Under the pieces are notes generated by a model. It searched no databases. It was not told the origin of the DNA and was given only the letters and a program-made list of their open reading frames with translations. A stretch of DNA of 64,000 nucleotides from Perkinsus olseni (Eukaryota; Perkinsozoa; Perkinsida; Perkinsidae): NCBI GenBank assembly GCA_013115135.1, contig JABANP010000093.1, positions 85,419 through 149,418 on the forward strand. The letters are read 5' to 3'. The stretch's first letter is position 1. Every line of letters begins with the position of its first letter. A program made the translations under genes and the position numbers. Shown one piece after another: positions 1 to 12,640 of the stretch.

Positions 1-1513
1 ATCGGCAAGGATGGACCAACGGTACTGACAAAACAGCACTGAGTGGGTCCGAGGCGGAATGGAGTATACGCAGCCCTCGCAAAGTTCCGATGTAGTGCTA
101 CCAATAGAGGCTAAGTGCTCGCAACGGGCGGAGACCTTCAGACCGGGAGACTCTGCTGGGCTCGATCCAGAAGCCGCTGTGTCGACACCCGGGTCCAGAC
201 GCCACTGGAAGATGCTTCTGATGGGAGGAGGAATGGCGCGCGGAAGTCGACACAGCGGTGAGAGGTACATCTTGCCATCGTCGGAGAGGGCTGCTATCCG
301 ATACCGTCCGTCATCTTCTGGGGTACGATGGTCGAACATGAGGGCACTAGGTAGTGTTGGCACGGTAATGGTGCCGATACGCTCGGATTTGATTTCGACC
401 TTGTCATTCCGTCCTCGTTCGACTGATATCCGATACCTGAAACTCACCACATCTTGATAGGTATTGGTCAAGAGACAAGAGCCATGTCCAAGCCGAGCCT
501 TACATGAATAACGTCGGGCTCGCCATCCCCGCTGCGAGTGCCCGACAGGGCTACCAAGCCACATTCCTGCAGGCTGTCTTCCCCAGTGATCGATACCCCT
601 TCCGAGGGAGCTCTCGTGAGGCTCAACGGGCACCGCGGTCTCTGTAGGTGTCGAAGCGCCCTCCAGAGGCAGGGTGGCGAGGCCAGATAAAAAATGAAGG
701 CCAGGGAAGAGGTTCGAGCTCAGCAGCTGCCCATTCCGCCCGTCAAATGCCTGTAATGAAGGAAGAGGGGCTGTGCAGGGGCGATCGCTAAGCTGTGTTG
801 AAAAGCTTCCGAGGTCGCAGTGGATGAATGCCACTTCCATCAGTCTCACATGCACAGTGGCCTCCTGGTCACATTCCCCGACGCACAACAGCGTCGACTG
901 AGTGAGCTGCCGCACAGACTGTATCGGTATCTCCACGTCCAACATCACATCCACCGGGCAAGGGAACCTGAGCAGTAAATTTCTGCCAAAGACGATCGGC
1001 TGATGTGGATCATCTTACCCGGGCTTAGGTAAGGTCTTGACGACGCACCATCCAGAATTCCAGATACACACTTGCCGACTGCCGCTGGCATTCAACGTTA
1101 TCATCTTTAATTCGTGAGCTTGCTCCTCCAGAGGCTTCGGCAATGGTATCTAGCCTCGCGAGGTAGCCAAAGCACGGTAGGACGGTACAAACACTCACCG
1201 TCGAGAGCGCCCTTGTGACACTAGAGGAGAGCTCGAGGTCCACCATGGAGAGCTGATGGCCGGCTATGTAGAGGAGCTTCTTGCCGTCACGGCTAAGGCA
1301 GGCCGTTGACGGTTGTCGGGCGCACTCGAACGACACTAGTTGCCGCATTGACAGAATACAAAGCGGATTCCAACCTACACCAACTCCCAGACAGAGGTTG
1401 ATGCTGTCACGGTAGCATAAATCATCAATCAACCCGATCAGCGCTGATGAGTATTGTATAAGCTCCTGCTGAAAGCTTGGTGGGACGCTGCACAGCAGAC
1501 TCGCTGAACACAA
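1..1513 (-). CDS. Beta-propeller-like hypothetical protein (3' end beyond window)
   Basis: No family was recognised. The first exon starts with an ATG at 1513. It encodes a stretch reading like a propeller blade (residues 'SRDGKKLLYIAGHQLSMVDL'), typical of WD40 or lactonase-type repeats. A GTGAGTG donor near 1195 opens an intron of about 44 bases. A second intron of about 35 bases, ending near 985, joins a long open minus-strand frame that continues to base 1 with no stop. That last exon again has blade-like segments ('YRIAALSDDGKMYLSPL'). No signal peptide or membrane segment is obvious. The gene lies just downstream of, and in the same direction as, the GH92 gene, only about 120 bases away. 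A cytosolic scaffold or sensor propeller is possible, but function is unknown. Confidence 0.55.
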
Positions 1514-1637
1514 CAGTAATCACGAGTCAAAGAAGGCCACAAAGGGCGATCAAGAAGCTACTGTGGAACACGGGTTAGGTGAAAGTTCGAAAAGAAGTCT
1601 GCCGCCCTTCTCCACTTCAGAACGGGCAATCGTACGA

Positions 1638-4028
1638 TTACTCAGAAGTTGTCCCCTCATCGGCTGCCACCCTCTTAGAGACCTCGAAGCCGATGGTGAC
1701 GATGGTGATAATGCCAAGGAGTACGGGAACCATCGGACGCTGCACACAAATGGACAACGCGAACAAGAAGTATCAAGTGTAGCATAGGACTCGATGAGTA
1801 GGTTCATCGATTCAATGTGAACTGAGCCGATGACCATCGGAGAGAACAGCAACAGCTCATCTTTGCCAAAGTCAATCATATAAAGACCAATAGCGTTCAA
1901 GAGGAACCAGGCGGACATCTCGCCGTTGTCCTCGTCACCTGACCAGGCGTCGGGGCTGTACAGCTCCTCGAGGACCCGGCGCATGTACTCGTCGGCTGCG
2001 GTGTAGCATCCAGCGGCCAGAGCAACTCCAAGAACATGGTGGGAGGGCTGATTATTGTGCGCGTACTGCCCGAAGCGATCGCTGATGAGGCTGAGCTCCT
2101 TTTGCTCATGAGTGATGATGCTGAGACTGGAGGGCTCGAAGAGCGGCAGAGTGGTGTCAGTAAAGTGACCTCGGATCGTCTCACAGAACTTCTCACGACC
2201 GCCATGCAGGCCTACGAGGCGTGGAACGTCGAAGGGCAGGCAGAAGCGGTATTGCAGGGCACCGCCCTCAGTGTAGGCTTGGGAGCTCCAACTCTTGACG
2301 GAGATGTTATACCAGTTGCCGGCCTCGTCGCGAGGGCCGAATATTGCCAACTCGGGGTTCCAGTTCGCATCGACAGCCCGGGCTGACGCGCTTACGAAGG
2401 ACTGCGGCATCGTCGGCCATACCGAGCTTGTCCGCCGCGTGGGCGATGGCGGAGTCAGCCACCATGTTCATGAGGGCTCTGGACACACAATCAGGACACT
2501 CCGACGGAAGAAAGAATCTGCACAGACACAACAGCCCCTGAGGTTGTATCGCCAAGAGTTCGCAGCGGAGCGTAGTGCTTCAGTTTTACCCTTTTTCGTC
2601 ATAATCCTTCGAGCAGGCACGTCCGAAGGGCGATGACTCTGACGACTCTCCGAAAGCGTCCTGTCTTATCGCTTGGTACATCACCGCCTTCGCCTCCTTC
2701 TGAAGCCTTCCCACTCACTATAGCCCAGGCGAACACCTACCATACCACAGCTTCGCCAATTCATGATGCAGGAGCGATCTGTCGCGTACCACATCCCCCA
2801 TCGTTCCTATCATCGACTGTCTCTCCCCAGGCGACGGCCACGTTGGCAGCCAGCCAGCCTCCTTGTATGCGTTGACCCAGCCCTCAAGTAGCCGCGCAAG
2901 GACGTCCGGTGCCGCCAAGTCCAGCCACAGATACACCGTATTATAGGAGTCCCAGAAACCACTGTCGGCCGCCAGCTCCCCGGGATGCACCCGCCCTGTA
3001 TAAGGACTGTAATGCACCTTCGTGTCGGTTTCGTTGAGCTCAGTTAGCAGGCGAGGGAAAAGGAGGGATCGGTAGTAGTTGGTGTAGAAGGTGCGCCGAA
3101 AGGTGTTGCTGTTAAGACCCGGGTCTATCTGTATGCTTGACATCCGCTCGTCCCAAACGCCCTTGCCCTGTTGCTTGAGAAAGCCGAAGGTGCGGGACCA
3201 GGGAGCCTCTCTACGAAGGTTTAGCCACGCCTGTGCCTCCGAGATGAAGGAAGTGGCAACCCTCACCTCGACCACGGTAGTGGTAGTAGCATTGTTACTA
3301 CCAGCTACGTCGAAGCTCAGAACGGCATCGCGCGGGAGTGAGGTATCGAGCATTACGGAGACCGGCAGAGGCTTGGCGTCAATAACAACGAACATTCGGA
3401 AGTTGGCTGGGACGCCGCCTGAGTTCCCGTTGATGGTGAATACGATCCTCGACACTTCATCCGGCTTCGACAACAAGACGAGGTCTCTAGAGTTTCTAAA
3501 AATGATTTGTTTCTTCCCTTCAGAGACGAACCGAAAACGCAGAGCCGCCGCATGATCCGTCGGAGTCATCTCAGTCACGACGTAACCGTAGCCAGCAACA
3601 GGGGCACTGTTGACCAAGGACGTGCGGAAGTAGTAGGGCCTGTATACGGTCTGATCTGGCCGGAAAAAGCTAGCCCCGGGTAGCGTTATGAAGGAGGTGA
3701 GAGGGGTATTCACATTGGGCAGTATGAGGAAGTACCCGTAGTCTCCTATCCACCAGGAGGGCTGATGAGTGCACAGAATACCGTAGAAGTCAGATGATGC
3801 TGGGGAGAAATCAAGACGGCCATCACGCATCGTGGTAGCCACAGACCAATGATTGAATCCGAAGGGCCTGGCCATGAGGGGCATGTTGCCGCCGGTGGAA
3901 ATGTCGTAGTTATTGATGGTGCCCGCCAAGACGTTGGCCATCTCCGATGGGGACTCTGCAGCTGAGATCCGATGAAACAAGGTGAAGCACGCAAGAAGTA
4001 GAAAGCTCCAGCCAAGTCGAGTATCCAT
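1638..4028 (-). CDS. Secreted glycoside hydrolase family 92 (alpha-mannosidase), copy A
   Basis: GH92 enzymes are calcium-dependent exo-alpha-mannosidases. The ATG at 4028 starts a signal peptide (MDTRLGWSFLLLACFTLFHR). The N-terminal beta domain follows (MARPFGFNHWSV; TEMTPTDHAAALRF), then GH92 hallmarks: FYTNYYRSLLFPR, DSGFWDSYNTVY, GWLPTWPSPGERQSMIGT. Exon 2 (from about 2700) and exon 3 (VSRALMNMVADSAIAHAA) are joined by introns of about 40 and 75 bases. The last exon has GQYAHNNQPSHH and GDEDNGEMSAW, the catalytic-loop signature. A C-terminal hydrophobic stretch near 1640-1700 could be a membrane anchor, though it needs a splice or frame change to be read. Near 2395 the frame must shift by +1 between the helix exon and the motif exon with no proper intron. 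The enzyme probably acts on mannose glycans in the secretory pathway or outside the cell. Confidence 0.85.
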
Positions 4029-4286
4029 TTCGAAGAAGTCCCCTGCGTAGAAGGAGGGTCACCCCAAAGCAGTGGGGGCGGTGCCGAACACAATGCAGAA
4101 GGCTCACACGGTAAGACGACAAACACCATCAGCAGGAGTCGAACCATACAAACAAGGCAAAGGTCGGTCTCTAATGCTACAGCAATGATGACTAGTTCAA
4201 AAGTCAGCAGCGCTATACAGTCGTGGTCGGGGCCTCTGACCTGAAAAGTTAGGAGTATCGAGGAATGCTGATGAAGGATGGATTCC

Positions 4287-5778
4287 TCACGATTCTGGGA
4301 CCAGCGTGGCGAGGCTCGGCTTTGCGTAGGAGCTCGCCAAAAGCGTATCGTTCAGCCAAGCATCGAAGCTAGCGTGCCCCTGAAGGAACGAACACTGACC
4401 TCGGAAAGGGTTGAGGGAAGCCGAGCCCAGTTACATAGAAACAATCCTCTGGCGTCATTCCCGTCGCCTGAAGGAATGCTTCCACACACTCCGGATCAGC
4501 CCAATCGACCAAGCTGATGAGCTTGTAGTACTCCGCCTAAGACGAGAGGCCAATAAAGACCATCTCGCGGCGGCGGCGAGGAGGAGGACATACCATGCCT
4601 TCCGAAGTTCGTTTCAGCAGCTCCGTCGAGCTCAACTCCGGGTCGATCGCATCAGATACCTCGTCGGTCTGGTCAGCGGCAGCCTTCGGGATCAGCGTTC
4701 TCTTAGGCGAGGACCCTTCATCCGGAGCGACGATGTCGTTGTACTTCCGGAATTCGTTAACAGACGGAGCGTAGTCGGTGGTGCCGCTGGTGAAGTCCAG
4801 AACGAGCCCTGACAGGCCACCAACGAGCCATGCGCTAATCGTCAGTGAAGGCGAGCTCGGCTACCTTCATCTCGGTGATTTTCGGCGTGCAAAGGTGAGG
4901 ACAGAACCCAATCCTCAACAGGACTAGTAGGCAAGAGGTTGTACGCCGTGGAGATGGCGCTCATTGAATTCATCTTCAGCTTCTTGGGGTAAAAACTGGT
5001 GATGCGAGGAGGCATGAGCGCACGGCCAAGATTCTAAGATACTCACCGAACCTGCTTCTTGAAGAGCTTATAGGCAACCTTCTGGATTTGCCGGTTGGGA
5101 GTTCGAAACATCTTCACCAGCGATGAGAAGGAGCGGAACTGCACCAGGATCTTCCGTACCCTGAAAAGACCACGTCGAAGCAACACTAGCTGCACGGCCT
5201 TCCCACCTCTCTGGTGAATCCCTGCAGACGACGTACAGAACGCTGGCAGACCTCCAGTACGCTTCAGCCAGGGGCGATGGCATGGCATTCTGCAATCTGA
5301 GGCGGAGCGATGCAAGGCGGTCTCACCAGAAGCCTTACGTCTCCGTTGCAGCCGCATCTCCCTCAGCCTCCCAGGGAACCCTGGATACTTTGTCGGCAGC
5401 CCGAAGGCATGGTAGGACAGGGGGCACGTCGTAAGGCCCGACAGCCGTTTCATCCAGACCGTTCAAAATCTTCAGCATCACGAGAGCCCCGTTGTTCTCT
5501 AACCAGGGGGCAATGCAGGTGGCGGGCGAATCGTGAGTTGACTCCTACTGCAAAAGGAGTCCACTATAGTTTGGAAAAGTTGCAGAGAGATCTGGCGGCT
5601 CCTCTTCAACAGGCACACCGCCATACCGGTCGCTGCTGCCGTTATGATATCGGAATGCCTGTGGGTCATGCTAGACGCTTCGACCAAAATCCGGTCGAAT
5701 CTACCGCTGCATCTCCTTCTCCTCCCTTGGCCGTCGTCGAAGGCAGGCACTAGCTAAAGTGGCCCCGTCGACCAGCAT
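4287..5778 (-). pseudogene. Decayed copy A of helical-repeat-like gene
   Basis: This is the counterpart of the intact gene at 14564-16062. The exons are recognisable: a start region with EELMLVDGATLASACLRRR, then LKRSRQISLQLFQTIVDSFC, ENNGALVMLKILNGLDETAV, and MFRTPNRQIQKVAYKLFKKQ before an intron with donor GTGAGTATC. Two lesions lie in the last exon. A TAG at 4537-4539 replaces the CAG that encodes Gln in copy B (SSQAEYYK). One extra T near 4430 then shifts the frame after CFYVT, giving an unrelated short tail. Both are absent from copy B, so this copy looks inactivated or strongly truncated. A recently lost function with a full-length paralog nearby is the simplest reading. Confidence 0.75.
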
Positions 5779-6345
5779 CAGCTCTTCTATGGTGAAATTC
5801 TGAAACCAAGGGAACGAGTACGATTGGCTTGTTCGTGGAATGGAGCCTCCCGGATCGACGACCTACGGGGAAGTAACTAGGACTACGGCCATAGCCCAAC
5901 ACCAGTCTACACCCAGACGGGAGAGACCAGTGGTGGCCCTCGGTCGCCCTACCTCAGAATGGTCGCCTGAGTCTGCAGTGCTCCGACGGCCTCGATCGTC
6001 AAGAGCCTGAACTCACACTACGTGAGGGAACCAAGCCTCCCCGACGCCCTGGGCCCACCTGCTGCTGGAATAGCAGCCTGCGTTCGACCGAGAGTTCAAT
6101 GGTGCTCGGGTACTCGCTGGGGTTCTTCGACGCCGACTGAGAACTATCACTTCCCCGGAACACTAGAGTCAACCCCTTACGAGGCTCAGCTGCTGCAGAG
6201 TCGAAAACAGGCTGTCTAGCTTGGGCATGAGGCACCGGAAGAACCTAGAGATCAGTTATGAAATTCTGAGTAAAAAGTAGCAACCGAACTTCTCTTTCAA
6301 GCGGTTCCCCGGCTGGCAGCCCCATTTGGGAGGCTCGGGTTGTTA
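5779..6345. other. Non-coding tail of duplication copy A
   Basis: The sequence parallels 16063-16540, with a roughly 70-base difference near 5820-5890. No conserved open frame is shared by both copies. The last 100 bases (6240-6345) match the 3' end of gene X (16440-16540) and also 12650-12755, so the block ends within gene X-derived sequence. Confidence 0.6.
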
Positions 6346-8329
6346 TTTCCGGTCAGAACCATTCCCCCCCGCTGCACTAAAATTCCTCCTCATTTTAAGG
6401 AAGACTGTGTCGTACACATAACGGAGAGATGTTAGTAGAATTACCGCTTCTTACAAACATTCCTGATTCACTTCGTGTTACAACGTCACGAGTTGCTATC
6501 ACGCGATTTCGCTCCTTGATTGTACTACAATCATTGTAGGCATTTTCCCTGTTCCTGTCCGAGACCTTTCAAGTCAACTCTGCTACCGTTAATCCCATTA
6601 CTGCCATCATCCATCCTATTCGTAGCAGCTTCGTCATCCTGAGGGGCCCATATTACGAGTCTTTCAATAGAGACGAGCGAGTTGTTGCCATGAAGCCTTC
6701 ACGGTGAAGGTTGACAGAAGTTACTTCTGTAGTTGCGTGCGCGGTTGAGGTAAAGAAATCGAGCTAGACATGTGAACTTTCTTCCCAGACATAGTTAGGA
6801 AACGGTGCTAGTCGTGTCATTATCGGATTAGGGAAGTCCTTCCATTCCTGTCGCTTACACAGTGTGAGTTACATTCCGTTGTTGAGCTCGCATGTAACAT
6901 TATGTTAGTGTCGGTTTCATGCTGAGTATCTACGGTATGCGGCCGTCTACGGCTTCGGCAACTCTTCACTACTGTACTGTGTTGGAAGTTCATTATGACG
7001 ATTCTTCCGATCGCGGCGGAAAGTAAGTTCTCATTCATGTGGAGGATCTAAACTAGAACTGCATAGCGGAAAATTCGTCGGCGTATCATCACTGTCGCTC
7101 CTCATCCGAACCAGCTGTCTGCACTGGGTTAGTTTGGTAGCGCCCCCTGCAAGACACAAGTTACCGGTGGCGCGTCAGATGCGAGGCCATGTCAAAAGTT
7201 TATGGAGAGGAAGCCTGAGATGGCGCAGCACAATTCCCGTAGAGTGAAGGGTAGCAGCATCCTCGAGCCCTACCGGGGCCGCTCGAGAAAGGACGAAAAT
7301 ATCGGAATTCGAGTGAAACCTGAGATTGATAAGATTTGTAATACCATCCGTGGTCATTCAAATGTGGTTGTCGTGATCGTCAGTGTAGTATCTGTTGGAG
7401 CTATTATATTGGATGATGGAGTTGGCAGTCTGCTACTGGTACAATCATACGGCAGATTCTGCCGGGTAGAATCACGTCTACAAATGCACGGGTTGAATAA
7501 GTTAGATTACCTGCTGCAGATACGTGTGATGCAGCACCACACGTCCTCCGAGGTTTCAGTAGTAAGTCCAACACGAGTCCGTTTCCTAAAGCTCCGGCGT
7601 TGCTATGGTTGACAGCAAGAAAGGGCCGAGGTTCTCAGCCTGAGGATAACTTCGGCTCGGGTAAGGACAAAGTGAGAGGTTTCCAGTGGAAGCTTTCCAC
7701 TGGAAATAGTGATCGGCCGGCTCATTAAATGCTTAGTAGATTCAGCTCTCAGACAAGCTGCAGTAGAGACCTTAGTATTCCTTGATATAGTAGGATTTGG
7801 AAGTGAATTACACGCTTTGACGTAAACCGGGTCACCACTACAAAGTAGTGACTGTAATGTGCCGTGTAGTGACTACATGCTAGGACCGCTCGCTGAGGAG
7901 TACAGCACAGCACTGTCGCGAGATGTGACAGAGGGTCTTCGAGCGGGCTCCCTCTGAAGAAAAAACCCGGGCGGGCCACCTTCCGTGTACATGCGAAAGA
8001 TAGGATTGCCCACCACTAACGAAGTGCCAGCCTCGTCCGAGAGCTCGGTAAACGGGCCGTTTAAAACGGCCATAGCTTCCGTCAAGCGCCACGTTATTGA
8101 GTTATATTCGGCTTGCTGATTGATGAGGATGCTGGCCAGTATGCATCCTACAGTTTAGGTGCGGTCGTGCCCATGAACGAACAGCTTCCACTTTCAGGCT
8201 GCCCGCCGTGCCGCTCATGCTTTCACGAAGTTTTCAGGCTTCTTACATTGTCTCGCGTTATCTGCCAAATGTGCGCCTCGGCCTATGTGGGAGCCATTCA
8301 GAATGGCCCATTCTGGAATAATACGTGTA
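6346..8329. other. No supported gene
   Basis: Only short overlapping frames without family features are present. The longest (7202-7612, plus) has a hydrophobic middle but no start context, splice partner or homology that I can recognise. A hairpin lies at 7680-7706. Confidence 0.5.
7680..7706. repeat. Short perfect hairpin
   Basis: Twelve-base arms tttccagtggaa and ttccactggaaa flank a three-base loop. There is no adjacent gene end, so it is not clearly a terminator. Confidence 0.6.
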
Positions 8330-9080
8330 GCTCCAAGATGAGGGCATTTCGGACCTAGAAGTTCTCTATCTGATCGACGAGTACCTCTGGCATACGGAAA
8401 AACAGCTATCCATTAATCTTGTCGATCAGGACCTTTTCCTTGGCCGCCAGAGCTCCGCTCGGCTGTGCGAGTCCTTGGGCTCTGATGACATAGCGGATGT
8501 GGTGGCCAGATGCCTAGCCCTTCTAGTAGAGTCACTAGACGGCATGGACGACCCTGTTGTAGAGAGGGGGCAATGGCTTAGAGTGGACACTCTGATGGCC
8601 TTGCGGTGCGGCTGTCTGGGGAGGCGGTCCGTGTTCACTTAAAGCCTTCTCCCAGGTATATAAGTCTCGGCTGCTCCCTTGCGGAGGGTTCTCCCTCTGA
8701 CACCCTCATTCCCCTGATGCGCAGTGCCAGCGAGATGTTCTACCATGAGGGAGTCCTCCGGTGTATGGTCCTGCTCCTCGACAAGCTGCTAGGTCGGTAC
8801 CACATGGTCGTGTTGGTTCTATCAATCGTTGTCGTGCCCTCAGACTCGGCCTACATGCTCACACGGAAACGCGATGCTGGGTGTCTGCCGGAAGACCCCC
8901 GCCCGTGAGTGCGTGAGTGCCGCCCAAGAAGGCAATGAATCATTATCAGGTGCGAACTTTTACTGGCTAGAGAGCTCCGGTGTTGCTTCAACATCATATA
9001 CGTCTGCCTGCTTTTCAATCTGCATCGTCCGGACTTCGCGGAGGAGTGCCTCGTGGGTTCATCGCGCGGAGTTGTGGGGG
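8330..9080 (+). pseudogene. Inverted partial copy of gene X (5' half)
   Basis: The sequence is the reverse complement of about 18980-18265 with many substitutions. It retains segments also seen in gene X: LIDEYLW, LFLGRQSSARLCESLGSDDI, SASEMFYHEGVLRCMVLLLD and VPSDSAYMLTRKRDAG. The internal Leu-rich exon is interrupted, an intron has changed, and no start exon is present. It is best read as a fragment left by an inverted duplication. Confidence 0.75.
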
Positions 9081-9339
9081 TCCCTCACGACACGGTAAGG
9101 GGATTATTGCGGGCCTAGGTGAAAGGCGGTTTTCCCGACAAAATTTTATGGCGGAGTGGGGAGAGTCCCACGTAGCCACCGATGGTGACGCGCCGCGAGC
9201 ATCATATCCGAACAGGGGGTAAAATATGCGAATTTCCAAACGAGGCCAACGATTTTCCTGTAAATTTGCGACGACATATGGGATGGGCCAAAGGGGTCCT
9301 CTTGGGCTTCTGTACTCTGGGAAAACTCTATAAGTGCTC

Positions 9340-9565
9340 TAACGAGTGGTAGCAATCAGGGCAGTAACGAAAGAGGCTCGAGGAGAGGCGGAGGAGGGGT
9401 TAAGATGAGTGTGGAGGACGTGAAGCTGATGTTTGAGGGGGTCACTCGGTGGACATCTTCTGATGACCACGAGGAGCTGCTTGATGCGGTGTGTGGTGAC
9501 AAGCACCACCCTCACAGCCCTGGCGAAGTCGAAACGTCCGATGCAGAACATATCGTGACGCTGTA
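9340..9565 (+). pseudogene. Inverted partial copy of gene X (3' segment)
   Basis: The sequence is the reverse complement of 12960-12765 and also resembles 16750-16565. It encodes MSVEDVKLMFEGVTRW and DDHEELLDAVCGDKHHPHSP in one frame. Together with 8330-9080 it shows that two separated parts of gene X were carried here in inverted order, with about 260 unrelated bases between them. Confidence 0.75.
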
Positions 9566-10959
9566 ACATTTGATACATTGACGCACAGCGTGAGAAGCGA
9601 GAACTCCGTACATACCGCATAATCTCGAGCCTGGAAAGTGTCTACGCCCAGTCCTGCTACCGAGGAAGTACTTCAGACTCTATGGGCAGCGACAAAGAAG
9701 AACACGTGGATTTTTCAGCGATCGATGATACGGTTTAGCCCAATTAATCAGCTTAAATCGATCACACTCTGAGGGTCATATTGCCAAGCCCAGGAAAATT
9801 TGGAACGTAGCACGAATTGTGGCGATAGCAGCAGTAGAACCGTATACTTTGGGAAAAGGCGGGAACAAAGTCCAAAAAAAAGCGGACACTCAGTTTTTCG
9901 CGCACGATGTATAGCCTTCTGTTATGAGAACTTTTCATTGAGAAGTAAGGATTTTCGCGCCGCGCAATATTGATACTTAAGAAATTGCCCGGTACAGGAC
10001 ACTGTTGTGTGGATAGAAGGGGTACCAGATAGAGTCTGTATGAACCCGAGCGTGTATCAGTTGTCACTGTACCGATTACCACTCACCCATCTTGCTAACC
10101 CATCTCAACATGCTAGTGGGATGTAGTGATAGGATGCCCGACAGCAACAGTCAGTTGTCACTGTCTCCAGCAGAACCTTTCCAAGACCCTGCTGGAGCCG
10201 CCATAACATGCTGAGCATGTCCTGCGAGTCCGAGAGGCATGGAACCACGAGCCTCTATGTGTCACATTCGCAGTCCCGATCATGGATGATGCCCATGTCT
10301 GAGGCGGAATCTAGTAAAGACACCGCATCGCAGCCAGCCGCAACTCTGCACTTGCGTACATGTACGTGCACTATAGTGACAACTACCTTCCTTGCTGCTG
10401 CGTACCTGTTATGTCATTTGGGTGTATCGGGTGACATAGGGCGCAACACACAGAAAAAGGCGTCCTAAGCCATGTATTGCATGGTGGAAGTGCCTCGTCT
10501 CGAGCACAGCGAGCGAAGCGTGCCAGTACCAAAAATCTCAACCTTGCCCTCTGTGCGCCTTTGCTCGCTGTACGTACATTCGTCCCAGCGAACACGTGCG
10601 TTACCTGTCATGCTATTGACATACGTAACGTATGATACGTTGGTCCTAAATCCGCAACGGGATCAGCTTTCTCCGAACTCCTCTCGAGTCCGGTTCTGCC
10701 ACTCTTCGAGCCCCGTCTCAAATAGCCACACTGTATTGAGTTATGGTGTATACGCATAAGCGCTAAAGATCCCGCTGAAGAATGGCTTTCCGTTTGTTTC
10801 CTAACTTCTGTGTAAACTAACAACACTGCTTCATGTTATAGTGCGAGTCATCCATCTCTCCGGAGATATCCTCTTGATGTGATACGGGTTTCGCTCCGCT
10901 TCCTTCTGACATCCACTTGAGGGTGCCCACACTATCCAGCCAGTTAGTGGTCCTTCGTT
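9566..10959. other. No supported gene
   Basis: Frames are short and lack splice or family support. The final part (about 10840-10959) is presumably the promoter and 5' UTR of the gene starting at 10960. Confidence 0.5.
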
Positions 10960-11694
10960 ATGCCCTCAAGCATCAGACCTCGCAGCAATAACCTCAACTG
11001 GCTCTACCGCAGCTTCTGTATGTTCGTCTGCATCGTGCAAGTGGTGAAGGCTCAGCCAGACGGACCTTTGCGCTGTGTCGCTGATTATCCCCCGAGTTGC
11101 TATGATGGTCCAGGTCTAGCGCAGGGTGGTGAAATATACGAGTTCCTCGACTTTGCCGCATGCTTCTACATCCTAAAGGGTGTCGACGCCCGTGGGGTTC
11201 AACAAGAAAGCCCTGGAATCATATTTCGTACTACTGCTTCTGGGCTCCAAGGCAACATGAAAATTCAGCTGAATACGGCTGAGAGTCACTCCGGAAATGT
11301 ACCAAATGTCACAGTGGAGATTGGGGGTTCCGCTTACTTGGGGTTCACCTATGGTCCTGTACACCTTACGTGGAATCCGTACGGTGATGTGAGTTTGGGA
11401 GCTATTACCCTTGGTCGCCTACCAGATGGTCGGACTGTCAGCACCCCGCGGTACAATTACAGAGTCGATCTCAACGAGAATAGAATGCGACTCACTGCCG
11501 AGGTAAAGGCAAGAGATGGCTCCGATGATGTATACGAAGCCCGACAGATAATATCCCTCGACAGAAGGACGCGCCGTACGGTGCCTCCCGGTTGGGACAT
11601 CATCGTCGGCTTCCAGGCAGTGGATCTTAGAAACGTCACACCACAGTTCGATGGTAACATCCACTATATCGCTAGAGGTTACCTCAATAGCTGA
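10960..11694 (+). CDS. Secreted single-exon protein of unknown function
   Basis: The 244-residue frame is uninterrupted. It opens with a basic stretch and a hydrophobic core (SFCMFVCIVQVVKA, about residues 20-33), giving a probable signal peptide cleaved before QPDGPLRC. The mature part starts with Cys-containing CVADYPPSCYDG and is then mostly polar beta-type sequence with Gly-rich turns and at least one NXT/NXS glycosylation sequon. No catalytic motif or known domain was recognised. It stands alone between two gene-poor stretches, and its lack of introns contrasts with its neighbours. A lineage-specific surface or secreted protein is likely. Confidence 0.7.
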   Translation: MPSSIRPRSNNLNWLYRSFCMFVCIVQVVKAQPDGPLRCVADYPPSCYDGPGLAQGGEIYEFLDFAACFYILKGVDARGVQQESPGIIFRTTASGLQGNMKIQLNTAESHSGNVPNVTVEIGGSAYLGFTYGPVHLTWNPYGDVSLGAITLGRLPDGRTVSTPRYNYRVDLNENRMRLTAEVKARDGSDDVYEARQIISLDRRTRRTVPPGWDIIVGFQAVDLRNVTPQFDGNIHYIARGYLNS

Positions 11695-12640
11695 TCAATA
11701 GAGCGCTCGGCGGCTCACTGGGAATCGTGCCAGGAGGTTCGCTTTTCTCTCTGGGTGGCGGTGTCTCATGAGCATTTTGTCTCGACCTGGCTATAGCATC
11801 AGTCTTCTCACCACGACCTGCTGATGAGTCGCAGTACTAAGTTAGTAGCTGGTCTCAAACCGGCCACAGGCTGTGACTCACAGCATTCGATATTGTCCAT
11901 GTCATTTTTCTTTTCGAAGCCCATGAAGGCTCCCCAGTATACTCCATTGGTGAGTTACGCCTACGTCTCCCACAATGCGACTGATCGTTTTTGTGGAAGA
12001 TTCTGGCTTTTAGGAGACTCCGTTGCGTTCGTAAGAGTCTCAATTAGCCACCGTTTTCCGCTTATGGCAGGATCATTCGCTTGACTCAATTTTCGAGGGT
12101 GGCCGGCCGGCGTCAGCCTTCTCAATGGTAAAAGAACTCACAGAGTGCATACGTTACCGAGCACGATGGGTATGCCTGTGCGCAGGAAGCGCCCCGTTGG
12201 ATGAGTTCAATGATCATAGATGCACGAAGAATTAGTCAGAAAATACCTGCAGTACTGGCCTACGCCAGACAACTCTTGGACTACGCCAGTGGTTCATACA
12301 GGATCTTGGCTCTTGGGGGACTTGTGGCGGCGGGGGGGACTTGAAGGTGCGCACATCTCGGAAATTTCGAGGTATTGTAAGAATTGCAAGATGCCGAGAT
12401 TTATAATATCAGCACGGGCATCAACGTGACCACGTTGCTGCATGATCCACGCGTGAAGCGAAAGTTCGCTACTCATCGCTCAGGCACTGAGCCATAAGAC
12501 AGTGTTTCCGGCTGAATGATTCCATGTAGACTTAGTCCTCAGACTCAGTCTGACAGACTGGAACCTGTTCTCAGTGCTTTGCATTCGTGTCCTCCTGTCG
12601 CCCTCGAATCGAGGGCCTCGATATTCTGCGCTGCCTCCAT
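11695..12640. other. No supported gene
   Basis: This is probably the 3' UTR of the secreted-protein gene followed by unassigned sequence. Frames are short and contradictory. Confidence 0.5.

Larger units (their letters stand above)
2809..6345. repeat. Segmental duplication, copy A
   Basis: This stretch matches 13181-16540 base for base over most of its length in the same orientation, with scattered substitutions and small indels. It covers the 5' two-thirds of GH92, the neighbouring helical gene and about 500 bases beyond. The match starts at the shared sequence catcatcgactgtctctccc and ends abruptly near 6345 inside a fragment also present in gene X. The spacing between copies is about 10.3 kb. 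Confidence 0.9.

Noticed and set aside
59..457. 132-codon plus-strand open frame
   Set aside because: It is antisense to a longer open minus frame that continues from the propeller-like gene; its composition looks like a shadow.
7202..7612. 136-codon plus-strand frame with a hydrophobic centre
   Set aside because: No start context, splice support, homology or paralog; it could be chance in a gene-poor region.
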